DNA from: Riptortus pedestris
Taxonomy: Eukaryota > Arthropoda > Insecta > Hemiptera > Alydidae
Assembly: GCA_019009955.1 (NCBI GenBank)
Contig: CM032232.1
Span: 52,448,501 to 52,512,500, forward strand
DNA length: 64,000 bases
Direction: 5' to 3'
Shown: positions 1 to 10,745 of the stretch, one piece after another
Layout: each line of letters starts with the position of its first letter
Numbering within the stretch: position 1 is the stretch's first letter
Notes under the pieces: generated by a model
Told to the model about the DNA's origin: nothing
The model's input: the letters and a program-made list of their open reading frames with translations, nothing else
Database searches by the model: none
Position numbers and translations under genes: made by a program

Positions 1-27
1 GAGACCCAATTACAAGTTGTAGCCTGT

Positions 28-277
28 AACTTCTACACTGGGGCTCAGGTTAGCCATGCGAGTTAAAGCGTTGACCTTTATCTCACATGGTAAACCTAGA
101 GTGGCGAGTTTGATTCTTGCTTGGGCAAAGGAAATTATTTAGTGACGAAATTCATTAAATAACGTCCTAAAATCCCACCCTGGCTAGAAAAGGGTGGTAA
201 CCTGTAGATAACCCGTCCCGATTAGCCTAAGTTGCAAAAAGTGGACGTTAATAAATAATAATAATAACTTCTACACT
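28..277 (+). mobile_element. tRNA-derived SINE, full length, 12-bp target duplication
   Basis: The body is 40-265 (226 bp), flanked by exact AACTTCTACACT repeats (28-39 and 266-277). The head is tRNA-like, with an A-box-like GGTTAGCCATGCGAG and a B-box-like GAGTTTGATTCTTG. The tail half holds the family signature CCCTGGCTAGAAAAGGGTGG and GATAACCCGTCCCGATTAGC, then an (AAT)n tail. Pol III transcription from the internal boxes is expected for this class. Other copies are at 39500, 42676, 50840 and 59470. Confidence 0.9.
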
Positions 278-1078
278 CTCCACACAATAAATTATCAAGG
301 CTTGCTCGTAACATTTACTTACATTAGCTTTCCGTTACATTACGAATCAGTTATGACAGTTATCGGACTTGAAGGAGTGGGAGTATAACCTCAACAAATA
401 TTAATTGGATCGAAAAATGTTTTTCCAATGACGTGTTTCATATTATTCCCCCTTCATTTTTCGAACAATCAAAGGAACAGAATAGCCCGGATGAGTTGCT
501 CGAAATTGAATCCGAATGCGTATATCCTGGAGGAAATGTGATGGTTATACTGTTTGAAACACGGCAGGTTATTTCCGTCGCTCTGACAGGCGGGAATGTA
601 TCAGCTTCCATCACAAGCTATATGTGATTGTGCGGTTTTGGCGTCGTTATACCTTACCGCCGCTGTGTGTTCTACCAGCCCTGATGCGTTTAAGTTTATA
701 ACTCTATTTGTCTGATACCTACGCCCATGAATATGGATGATGCCTGTTTCTCGAACAGCGTCCGTATTATTCCGGAGGAAGTTGCTTTGCAAATCCACTT
801 GTTGCCATGCTAGAATAGCACTACTTCATTAGCAGGATTTTCCTCGAGGGAAAACTGTCAGTTCTCAGTGGTTTCAATGACAGATGTCCTCCGAACTTAG
901 CTAGAAGGTGAGTGCCCATAAATATATTTATCATACTTTAATGGCAACAGTCACCAGTATAAAGACAGTTATCCACGCATACGTAATTAAAATATTCCCT
1001 GCATGTTTCGTGGCCTATATACCACCTGTTCAGGGGTCATTAATTTTAGTGATTAATGATATTCTCGACCATTCATAC
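278..1078. other. No recognisable feature
   Basis: Unique-looking sequence between the first SINE and the LTR. Short open frames on both strands have no domain. Confidence 0.5.
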
Positions 1079-1565
1079 TGTTACGGCCCTTTTTTATGGT
1101 CGCCGAAGACGGGTGATTGAGATAGAAGACAGACTGGAGATTCCTGCGCGGGGCTGGCTGCGCGAGTAACGGAGACAAGAAGCAATCAACGGGGACAAGC
1201 GAGCAGCAGACAGCAGAGTCTGTTCTAGAGCACTTTGTGCCGATTAACGCTTTGGCAAATCAGTGTAATTACGGTTGGCTCGGTGTCGTATTCGCGAGTG
1301 TAATACAGCCGGAAGACAGCAGATTATCTCACCCTACGAGAGATACAAAGTTATGGTTATTGTATATACACAATTAAAAATGAAAAGGCCTATTTATTTA
1401 ATTTATAAATCCCCCATGGGGAGCATTGTTAAATCCTTTATTTTGTTAATATGTTTATTGTCAAGCGATAAGTATGGTTGATTTATTATTATAAATAAAC
1501 TGATTTGTTTTGAGAATACTGAGTTTCGTTGTTAGCTTGGAGCACAAACAACGTGGCGCCCACAA
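1079..1565 (+). mobile_element. Solo or 5' LTR with adjoining primer-binding-like site
   Basis: The candidate LTR (1079-1550, 472 bp) begins TGTTACGGCCC and ends GAGCACAAACA, fitting TG...CA ends. Within it are a TATAAAT at 1404-1410 and an AATAAA at 1494-1499, in promoter and polyadenylation order. Three bases later TGGCGCCCACA (1554-1564) resembles the tRNA-complementary primer site that follows a 5' LTR in Gypsy-type elements. No gag, protease or integrase is recognisable downstream and no second LTR was found in the window, so it is a decayed 5' end. The exact left border is my judgement. Confidence 0.55.
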
Positions 1566-1969
1566 TATATGTATTTCTGCCTATTAATATAAAGCCTATT
1601 TAAATTTAATTAATAAACCCACACCCTTCTCCACTGAGTGGGGCAGTTTTGTTACCCAGTCTGTGGGGTAACAATACACTCGTTAAACAAACCCTTCCCT
1701 GAGAAATGAGTTTTGATTGTGATCCTTGCCATTAGAGTATGAAAAATATTTGAATATTGGTTCAAGGAAAGGTTCTAGGAGAATATTTATATATTTTAAA
1801 TATGTGTGTATGCCTGTTAAGGCTATAGCGGGCAAAATTTAATCGTTGGAAGCAGACTTGATATTGAAACATTTCAGGTAGAACTATAGATCAAGTTCAT
1901 TAAAGGGAAAGGAGTGAGAAGTTCTGGTGAAGAAGAGGAAGATCTAAAGTTCAGGTAGGATAGAAAAAT

Positions 1970-2365
1970 GCTATATATTAATCTGATTGCAAATTTAATT
2001 TTTATAAATGTTCTTTTAAAGACGCCTATTCTCTGTGTCAAATGTTAGCCAAGATATTTGCATTGTTTTATTTTCAGGCATCAATAAACCACAACGTGAC
2101 GGATTTTTTCATGTTGCTTGATTCTGAAGATTCTGTAGTAATAGAGCTACTGAATTAGTTTTGCAACAGCACTTCCTACACAAATGGAGGTTCACATTTG
2201 TATTAAATTTGATTATATAACAATTTTTGATTCAATTTATAACAACAGAGATATTTCGTATTTTAGCCCCCCCCCTTCTAAGCCCTTCCTCCTAATCCGA
2301 TATCAGCCGTTAACGAACTCGATTTTCCTTTTTATGTAAAACGCTCAAAGATAGCGTGTTTGAAA
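1970..2365. mobile_element. Two small TA-element interior fragments
   Basis: A minus-oriented piece (1970-2095, TTAGCCAAGATATTTGCATT) and a plus-oriented piece (2216-2365, GATATCAGCCGTTAACGAAC). No ends. Confidence 0.5.
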
Positions 2366-2411
2366 TGTTCTTTTTATTTTTTTGTACTTCATTTCACCCG
2401 AGGTGTTAGTG

Positions 2412-2912
2412 GTCAGTTCACCAGATGGCAGCTTTTTTGTGGAGAGAAACTAAGATAGTCATCCCAATACTCCAGGTAATCTACAAGCGCGCGACACTTA
2501 AAAATAAGGGACAAAAATGTTTATTTCATCAATGCACTATAAAGGGCTTATCAGTTGATGCTTATCGTATATTAGATAACATCATTGCTTTCCCGCCATC
2601 GTCGACCTGGTACTAATCACGGCCAACCCGATTTAGCAATCCCCTGACCAAGTCAGGTGCATGTCTCCAAAACGCACAACTGGCACGTCATCGACGTTCA
2701 CTTCCGGATCCTGCAAATTGCACCTGGATTCTTCAGCGAACAGCCAGCTGTACTCAAAGTAGGGGTCACTTATTTACTTACTCAGGATAATCAGACTGAA
2801 AACCTTTCTACCGGCATACCGGTGAGGGCAAGGTCACAAGATGGCAGCTTTTTTGTGGAGGGAAACTAAGAGAGTCATCCCAATACTCCAGCTAATCTAC
2901 AAGCGCGCGACG
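2412..2912 (+). repeat. Direct repeats of ~80 bp, 420 bp apart
   Basis: AGATGGCAGCTTTTTTGTGG, GTCATCCCAATACTCCAG and TAATCTACAAGCGCGCGAC occur at 2412-2495 and again at 2832-2912 with a handful of differences. The interval holds the first copy of the 2505/4602 repeat. Origin unknown. Confidence 0.7.
2505..2640 (+). repeat. 135-bp repeat, copy 1 (partner 4602-4745)
   Basis: TGTTTATTTCATCAATGCAC, TATAAAGGGCTTATCAGTTG, GATAACATCATTGCTTTCCC and CCTGGTACTAATCACGG recur at 4602-4745 in the same orientation. The pair brackets the mariner-like relic but also 1.2 kb of other sequence, so a link is uncertain. Confidence 0.7.
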
Positions 2913-3087
2913 TTAGCGCGCTAGGGAACTAAATATCTCCCTTTAGGGTGATTTAGCTCATCTGTTTTTACCTTCAGCTTAAAGAGGGCAGTGGCAGATG
3001 TACCCACTCGATAACCCGCACAGTCGTCGGCAGGAAATATGCTAATGCCACATTTTCCGACAACGCCGAATTCAACATATTCTCAGC

Positions 3088-3089
<2 letters not shown>

Positions 3090-3133
<44 letters not shown>
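3090..3133. repeat. (TA)n microsatellite outside a recognisable TA-element
   Basis: A pure TA run with no family blocks on either side. Similar orphan runs lie at 11375-11399, 11919-11969, 34872-34911, 35243-35298, 46384-46460 (interrupted), 47208-47239 and 56090-56135. They may be leftovers of worn TA-elements. Confidence 0.85.
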
Positions 3134-3134
<1 letters not shown>

Positions 3135-3926
3135 CGATTTATTAAAATGAAACAATCCAACTATTTCGAGTAGAATAATAGCTCTTAAAGAAATGGCTGA
3201 AATAGAAGAAGAGCTGCTATCTCTCATGCGAGGGAGATCTTCAAGAAATGTCCCGTAAAAAGGGCCGGTGGAAAAACGCTAAAAATTCCGTGCAGATTTT
3301 ACGTGAGGGGAGATAAGACGCAGGGAATGAAGATGCGCTCAGCTCCTGAATACAAATTGGCCATTCAAAACAGGGGCGCCCCCTCCCCCCGCTCGTAATT
3401 CAGCAGGTAATTGCTTGCTAGCTTCAGCAGATAGGCTTGCTCCATACTCCTGTCTTCGGCCTCTATGGCCTACTTCATCATAGGCGCAAATATCAGACTA
3501 AATCCTTCAACTTATATTTCTTTACTGTGTGAAATGCATGGAAATGCCTTATGTGTCACTTTATAAATTAAGATTTTACCTTCGGATAAAGTCATAATAA
3601 AAAAGGCTAATAATAATAAAAATGACATTGGGCTCTGGTGAGCTCAGATACGGTGAAATGGACCAAGTAAATAATTTTATGCAACAGATACAGCTTAACT
3701 CGGAATCATCTAGAAGAGAAAGAAATATAGAAGGTGAGATAGAAGGACAAATGGAACAGGGAAGATTTAAAGGGAATAGGGTAATCTCACCTTCCTGGCC
3801 CATCAGCACGAAGAAGTATGCTCTGGATAATTCTACCTTCTGACGTTAAAAAGGTGGATTTGATTTAGAGCCGGCAGACAAATGTTGTACATCGACAGGT
3901 CTATTCTTGCCATTTCAGTAGCCAGT

Positions 3927-4308
3927 ATGTCGTGGTCGGGTGAACATCGAGCGTTTGTGATTGAAGCCTATTTTAAAAATAATGACTCAGTTATTTTAAC
4001 ACAGCGTTTATTTCGCAGACATTTCAATTTAAATCGACACGCGCCTGTTCCCAGCAGAAATTCGATCTTGTTGTGGGTAAAGAATTTTAGGAACACGTCG
4101 TCTGCTTTAAAAACGAAACCACCAGGACGAAAACGGACTGTGAGAACGCCTGAAACATTAACGCGGTAAGAGTAGCTGTTACACGGTCTCCACGACGTTC
4201 AGCAGCGAAACATGCTGTTGCGCTAGCCATTTCTGATCGAAGTGTACGACGAATACTTCAATCACAAAGGCTCGATGTTCATCTGACTCCGCTAAGTGAT
4301 AGTTACAA
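3927..4308 (+). pseudogene. Mariner-like (DUF4817-type) transposase N-terminal relic
   Basis: From the ATG at 3927 (MSWSGEHRAFVIEAYFK) the frame gives the helix-turn-helix start of the DUF4817-bearing transposases common in arthropods: FRRHFNLNRHAPVPSRN, ILLWVKNFR and a PPGRKRTVRTPE linker. It stops at 4167-4169. In the next frame the protein resumes with SPRRSAAKHAVALAISDRS and VRRILQ, the second helix-turn-helix, then runs into TGA at 4306-4308. One frameshift therefore separates the two DNA-binding halves, and the DDE catalytic domain is absent. The downstream open stretch at 4309-4536 is not recognisable. No terminal repeats were found. Confidence 0.8.
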
Positions 4309-4601
4309 CTGATATCATCTTGGAACGAAGCAGGTATGAAGGTTCAGCGATACAATCGAATACCAAGTATCGGAACGACTTCTGGAAAAACGGCTCAAAA
4401 CACTGGAACAATCTATCGTTCAACATCTTTCATCGGAATGAATTTGTCGCGAGATCGGCGAGTAAAGAGAGTGAAGGCGGATTACTATATTACAAATCTG
4501 GCACCATTTTCAAACTATAGATTATGCTACATTTAACAAGGAAAATAATTGATCAAAAATTATCCTATGTGATTATTAAAAATAAAAAATATTTTAATTA
4601 A

Positions 4602-4745
4602 CAAAAATAAGGCACAATTATGTTTATTTCATCAATGTTCTATAAAGGGCTTTTCAGTTGATGCTTATCATATGTAAGATAACATCATTGCTTTCCTGCC
4701 ATCAACTGGCCTGGTACTCATCACGGGCAATACGATTAGCAGCAA
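4602..4745 (+). repeat. 135-bp repeat, copy 2
   Basis: Same order of blocks as at 2505-2640, about 85% alike by eye. It follows shortly after the unrecognised open stretch that trails the mariner-like relic and could be that element's 3' flank. Confidence 0.7.
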
Positions 4746-5152
4746 ATACTTAGCAATTTCTTACTTATTATTATTACAAAACTTTTTATCATTGCTATAA
4801 TTAGAGGTATTATTATGTATAAGTGATTTTTTATTTTTAGTTGGAAACCTGATTTAACCCAGCAGTGGTATCTACAGGCTACATCTGTTAATTGATCTCG
4901 TGAGCAGACATACCTGATGTTCCGCGACAGGTGAACCTGAATGGGAGAAACAAGGGAGTAAGAGGTACGCAAGGATACGCAGTGGTTTCCCGTTGACCAT
5001 CCTTCAATACAGCCACCATGAAGAAAACTCCATTTACACCAATAATGGAACGAGTCGAGTAAATCCCACTCTAGGCCAGAGATATTAGATAGCCACCCCT
5101 CCGTAGCCTGCAGTCAGTATTAGCTGACTAATGATAGGTATTACATATATGT
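4746..5152. other. Mostly unassigned; repeat just outside an H end
   Basis: AGATATTAGATAGCCACCCC and GCTGACTAATGAT (5080-5135) recur at 49862-49930, in both places shortly before a TA-element H end. CTACAGGCTACATCTGTTAA (4872-4891) recurs near 47750, also before an H end. Confidence 0.4.
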
Positions 5153-5860
5153 AAAAGTCCGCCATACAGGGGCTGCGTAAGGCAACCAGATTTCCATCTG
5201 TTGGTATAACACGCTTGTGTTCTCTCTCACCTTACCACATAATATTTATTTCTATGTTAATAACCGTTGAGCAGAAGAGACAGGTGGGGGGGAGTGGGTT
5301 ACTGAAGGCTGATAACAAGAGATGTACGAATAACTCGCATAATACTTGAGTTACGAAAAACAAAGGACAATTATAGACCATCAATAGTTTATCAAGATTG
5401 GTTTTATAACATGTAACGATGCGACTTATCATAAGGCAGATAATGAATTTTCGACCCTCCGATATCAGCCGAATATGAGCATTAGAATGAAACAGTTAAA
5501 TATTGATTATTTATAGATCAAATAAACATTTGTGGTACAAGAACTTGAAATATTAATTGATAAAGTCAGCATACACCGAATTATCGTGTAACTCGCATAA
5601 TAAAGGCCTCTTGAAAACAATATTCTGTATTTAAGCTTAGAATAATTTGGTTCACGATATAATAGCTTATTGTTAATTTGACATGAGTAGGACTAGGGGT
5701 TTACTGAAGGCTAAAAAGTAATTAATCCAAATATCTCAATCAATATTCAAAATATTGAAAAAAAAAAACGTATGTAACATGTATAGGAAATTATATTTTC
5801 AATAAGATTGGGTGTATACAATGTTTCGACACGTCGTATAATATGTAGCCTGTAGCCTGC
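5153..5860 (+). mobile_element. TA-element H half, diverged
   Basis: AAAAGTCCGCCATACAGGGG and CTGCGTAAGGCAACCAGATT mark the H end. Interior fragments appear twice (5260-5530 and 5690-5860), with GGGGGAGTGGGTTACTGAAG and TTTCAATAAGATTGGGTG. There is no TA tract or P end. Confidence 0.65.
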
Positions 5861-6221
5861 ATATAGGAATAACGACAGGCATTAGCCAAAATGAGTATGC
5901 AGACTATAAAACTTGTGAAGAATTGGAGGTTGTTTTCTCTCCAAGTCTCCAAGTACAACTTTAGTCCATCTTGGCACACTGACATGTTTATTTAGACAGG
6001 GAGGGGGACTTGAACAATACAACTCTTTATTTTTAGCCATTTCAGCCAGCATTAAAGGTCATATTCGTTAATGGATGAAATTGGATCAGGTACATGTCGG
6101 TTTGAAGGGTGACTGATTCCATCCGGTTTGAAGGGTGAATTTGAAATGTTTCCATTATTAAGAGTCAGTTAAAAAAAAATGTTATATATCCATAGTATTT
6201 GTTTTTTATTTTCATCCTTCA

Positions 6222-6618
6222 CTAAATTTTCTCTGTTACCCATCTTATTTTCAGCACTTTCTCACTGAATGAAGTAAAAGCAGTATTGAAATCAGAAGTT
6301 TTTCGATTTTCAGATATCAGTGGAATTGTCCGTTTTGTAAATCCCCGTAAACCCATTTTAACTTGTTTCGCCATGACATCTATACGAAGGTACTCAAAAA
6401 CGGTTACCCCTAGAAATTCCATATTTACGATCTTTATAAGATCTAATTGCCCACCACACTTTTTGAAATCGACTAAGGGAGAGGTAGGTTTAGAATGGGC
6501 GAAATCAAAAATAGCTATCTCTCTGCAAGAGATACAAAAGTTTGGTATTGGACCATGGTCTGTTAAGCTTTTTGATTTAATTAATTGGAACTCAGATATC
6601 TTATATATTTCCAAATGA
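6222..6618. other. Overlapping open frames on both strands, unassigned
   Basis: The longest plus frame (6286-6618, 110 codons) and minus frame (6222-6614, 130 codons) lie over each other. The minus reading includes MAKQVKMGLRGFTKRTIPLI, which faintly resembles the segment before the zinc knuckles in Jockey-type gag proteins, but no knuckle follows. Most likely a retrotransposon gag fragment; I cannot choose a strand with confidence. Confidence 0.25.
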
Positions 6619-7097
6619 ATTTATTTTTTAAGTGAAGCTCAACGAAGCAAGGTGTTTATTTAATTTAATAAGAGTACTAAGGGTACATGTTATGTACACA
6701 TCTGATTTCTTTCTGAGCAGCGAATAAGGAAATAGACAGTCTGATCTGCTTTAAGTGAACTAATCTATTAACTACTAAGCCATTAAACAAAATAAAAAAA
6801 TAATAAAAAAAAAACGAGATAGAAGTTTCTGCTTTAGAGAATATAGCTAAAGCGGAAAAGCGGGGCAAGCAAAGCAGTAGATCCTTTGTAAATAGTGGTT
6901 TGAATCCAACAAGAAAAGGCCTAGAGCTAACATTGTTGGCGGGCCTTTCACTGTTTTTGCTCCATGCAAAGCAGCTCTCAACACAGACTTCACTATCAGC
7001 TTACACTCTGCGTTCCTAATTATTAATTATTGATTAATGAGTAATCAATGTTTTTGTCAATCAAATCACAACTGTTGATAACTCAAAATTACTCGTA

Positions 7098-8054
7098 AGT
7101 AAATAGTCCGTGCCGGAGGATTTGCGAAAAAGTCCCATAAATAGTATTTATGTAGAAGCTGGAGAACCTCCACTGGATTACAGGCGGAAGATGTTGTATT
7201 TACAATTTCTTACAAGATCAAAATCATTGAACAGTCCCTGTGTAAATACCTTTAAGCAACCCACACATACAGACTTACGCATGAATACAAACAAAAAGAA
7301 AAATTAATAATAAGAATTTCACAATACAGTGAAAACATTATTGACTCTACCACAAAGACAACTTTACATGCCACAATGGAAAGTAAAAAACTTAAAGAGC
7401 CACCTCAGATTATCAAAATATAAAAAGAAACGAAGCTTTAGCCAATTACTTGCACAAAATTTAATGGCTTTAACCACCAATACACAGACTCTACCCATAA
7501 ACATGGACGGATCCAAAACTGTAAAAGGTATTGGAGCGACTATTGTAGGGGATGACGAATATGAAATAAGTCTTCCTAAAAATAACAGTATATACACCGC
7601 TGAATTGCATGCCATACTCTTGGGACTGTCACACCTACAGCTACAAATCATGACATTACTATATACTTCGATTTATTAAGTTGTTTACTTTCTTTCAAAA
7701 CATTTACAACACCCATCCTTCAATTATTCAGTTTCTAGAACAAGTTACAAAACTAAATTTAAAATTGACAGTGATGTGGCTCCAGGACATGAAAATATTG
7801 GACGTACAAACGACGTGAACAAATTCGCCGAACATGCAGCACACAGACAATCTGTTTTTGCAGCACACAGATAATCTGACTTTAAATTACTGACCCTACC
7901 AGACCTATATTTAAAAAAAACCCAGACAACATTAAACGAATGGCAAAAATGTTAAGAGTCTCCACGTAACGCATACGAACTTCTTACAGGCAGCAGCCCA
8001 CATATAGACAATATACTAAATCACCTTAAAAAATTGAATTCGTTTTACAATTGA
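7098..8054 (+). pseudogene. Non-LTR retrotransposon (Jockey/I-like) RT tail and RNase H relic
   Basis: Three homologous blocks lie in order. Block 1 (about 7110-7307): EDLRKSPINSIYVEAGEPPL followed by DYRRKMLYLQF, the conserved segment after the reverse-transcriptase thumb. Block 2 (about 7480-7850): an RNase H domain with NMDGSKTVKGIGATIV (first catalytic Asp) and YTAELHAILLGL (catalytic Glu), then in changed frames a segment like QFLEQVTKLNLKLTVMW and nearby HEN, matching the late part of the fold. Block 3 (about 7960-8054): GSSPHIDNILNHLKKLNSFYN then TGA, like the C-terminus of the LINE at 40863-41221. Frameshifts and stops occur at about 7310, 7660 and 7950. The zinc-knuckle region between RNase H and the C-terminus is missing. 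It is clearly dead. Confidence 0.75.
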
Positions 8055-9241
8055 ATTTATGCCTTTATTGGTACATAGCACAGAGAAATCTTTAATGTGA
8101 AATTCGATCAAAAATATTTCACATCTATCTCAAGTGGCATGAATACCCCCTAATGTACTGGAATAAAAATCGTTTGATTTTATGAAGTAATAAAGGGAAT
8201 ATACTATTTGAATAAGCAAGAACTAAACATTGAGAAGGTTAGCATTTATCTATGTTGTTATTCGTCAAGGGAAATTTTCGTACGAAAATGTCTTAGAAAT
8301 AGCAAGGTCCCAATTTTTTCTCAAATTAGTTTTCTCCGGCTTCGCATTTCATATTAAATTTCTTTTCCACTCGCTAGAATGTAATTTTGTGAGATAATAT
8401 AAAATTTAATGTGGCTTTAAAGGTGGGGCTACATATTTTTCAATATAAACAACTCAATGGCTTTCTCATTTCCAAGGTTATTATTTTGTATAAAACATTT
8501 TTTTTTCTTTCTCTCTCAAAGGGACGTTTATTTTCTTTTTTTGGGGAAAATTCTTTCTCATTTCCATTTCATTTCCTTTATTAAAGTTTACTAACCTCAC
8601 TACCTATATTGCAATGTAAGCTCACTATTATATCCACTATAGTACTACAGAAGCACTTCATTCATTCAGAGATTCGAATTGTGTAGTGCAGTCGAAATTA
8701 AGAACCTCCAATTTTCCCCCAGATTATTATTTTCCTTCACGGCGAATAAATATTTGTTGGCCACCTCTTAAACAGGTAATACAAAAGTCAAATTTAAACT
8801 GCGCCTTGAGAGCTATTACTCAAGGTGCAGGGTGACTTATTCTGACATTTAATCACCGACACAGCATTCCCAAAAGACATCAAAAAACTCTCCGAAGAAT
8901 ACAGAATCCAATAGTGAAAGACTAAATGATTATCATCATCATGAAATTGCCATTTAGTCAAAATTAATCCAGATATCAGGAAATAGGAAGCATCCAGAAG
9001 TAACCTCCCCGAAGAAGTTCTACTGACTCGGGTAATAACTGGTCACTCTGCACTCACTTAGACAAAACTCCTAAAAATCTTTTTTATCCAACCTGCCGAA
9101 ATTGTAACTCATAATTCTAAATAGAAAATGTGTTAGGACATTAACTGTCTACAACAAGGTCAAAAGAATGTACAATCTAAAGTTGTCTTTGCAATAAATG
9201 TTGAAAAAGATTTCTACACATAAAGTTGCCCATTTGCCACT
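8055..9241. other. No recognisable feature
   Basis: AT-rich sequence with homopolymer T runs between the LINE RNase H relic and a TA-element. The first part may be LINE 3' untranslated region. Confidence 0.4.
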
Positions 9242-9338
9242 TTTAGCAGTTTCCCTTAACAGCTATTGAGTGACTCATGATTTTTTCTTCAAATGTCCAT
9301 CGATCCTACCTAGAAAATGACGAAAATGATTTCCGTTC

Positions 9339-9386
<48 letters not shown>

Positions 9387-9870
9387 CTGTTACCGCTCTA
9401 GCGGTCGCAATTTTGGTTTGATCTGTACCAAAGTCGATATTTCATCGTTTTATGTAAAAAGAAAGATCAAGTTCGTTAATGGCTGAAATCAGACGAATAG
9501 GAGGGGGTGGTTTAGAGGGGGGATTTTTGAAATTCGAAATATCTCCGGTACAAGACGTCAGACCGAAAACTTGTACAGAATCAATCTTATTGCAAATTAA
9601 ATTTACTATAAATATTGTTATATACATTTATTCTCTATCTTGAATATTAACCGAGATATTTGCATTTTTATGAAGTCTGTGGTCGAGTGTTGTTCGGGTT
9701 AGTTCGGCCGTGCTCGGCTCTGACGGAAGCTTCTAACCTAACCTGCCGTTCCTAACCTTACATTACCTTTCTTACTTTGTGAGATTTATGCAGATACGTT
9801 CTGTTAATCCGCCCCCCCCTCTTCTTTAGTTCTTAGACTACTAAAATTTGAGTTATGAGATAAAAATGAC
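9242..9870 (-). mobile_element. TA-element copy lacking the H end
   Basis: It starts at a damaged P palindrome (TTAGCAGTTTCCCTTAACAG), holds a (TA)n tract at 9343-9381 and continues through the C-run and GACTACTAAAATTTGAGTTA, stopping about 130 bp short of the H end. It is separated by about 60 bp from the complete copy at 9931-10745 in the same orientation and is very similar to it. The pair may be a tandem duplication or two insertions. Confidence 0.8.
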
Positions 9871-9930
9871 TATATGAATTTGTGCACAGATTAATCGAAT
9901 AATTATAATTGCTTGAGAGACCATTTCTAT

Positions 9931-10049
9931 TAGCAGATTTCCCTTAAGGGAAATCAGCTATTGAGGTCGTACTCATGACGCGATTTTCGAAAAATTTCTT
10001 CAAATGTCCATCGATCCTACCCAGGAGATGACGAAAATGAGGTCCGTTC

Positions 10050-10107
<58 letters not shown>

Positions 10108-10745
10108 CTGTTAACGCTCTACCGGTCGCAATTTTTGTTTGATCGTTACCAAACTCGATCTGTAACCGTTTTATGTAAAAAGACAGATCAAGTTCGTTAA
10201 TGGCTGAAATCGGACTAGAGGGATGGGGGTTTAGAGGGGGGGATTTTCGAAATATCTCCGTTATTATGCATCGGATCGAAAAATGTATAGAACCAATCTT
10301 ATTGCAAATTAAATTTACTATAAATATTGTTATATACATTTATTCTCTATCTTGAATATTAACCGAGATATTTGCATTTTTATGAAGTCTGTGGTCGGGT
10401 ATAGTTCGGATTAGGTCGGCCATTTCCGTCGGCTCAGGTGGGAGGCTTCTTCTAACCTTACCTGTCGTTCCTAACCTTACCTTACCTTTGTTACTTTGTG
10501 AGATTTATGCAAATACGTTCTGTTAATCCGCCCCCCCCCTTCTTTAGTTCTTGGACTACTAAAATTTGAGTTATTAAAATATAAATTATTATTAAAATTG
10601 AGAAGCCGTTTCAGTTGGGAATTTCTCATTACCGTTTGTATTTAATCACTGTGGTATTGTGTTACCAGTATGCAGATTTCTCTATTGTAAAACTTCACAT
10701 GGGAAATCTGCTTAGTTTACGCAGCCCCTGCGTGACGAACTTTTT
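9931..10745 (-). mobile_element. TA-element, complete copy (reference)
   Basis: This copy defines the family. From the P end on the plus strand: the palindrome AGCAGATTTCCCTTAAGGG with its inverse AAATCAGCT; GGTCGTACTCATGACGCG; CATCGATCCTACCCAGGAGA; GGTCCGTTCAAAATTA; a (TA)n tract (10056-10102); GCGGTCGCAATTTTTGTTTG-like and GATCAAGTTCGTTAATGG blocks; a G-run; TCTCCGTTATTATGC; ATTAACCGAGATATTTGC; a C-run; GGGAAATCTGCTTAGTTTAC; and the H end, a hairpin ACGCAG-CCC-CTGCGT followed by GACG and T5. GGGAAATCTGC near the H end is the inverse of the P end. There is no clear target duplication. Palindromic CTAA-ending terminus, subterminal inverted repeats and internal microsatellite resemble Helentron/DINE-1-type non-autonomous elements, but no helicase was seen, so the class is inferred. 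The strand runs H to P. Confidence 0.8.

Noticed and set aside
2505..4745. The 135-bp direct repeats as LTRs of one element
   Set aside because: They lack TG...CA ends, a primer site and a polypurine tract, and the interval has no gag or pol.
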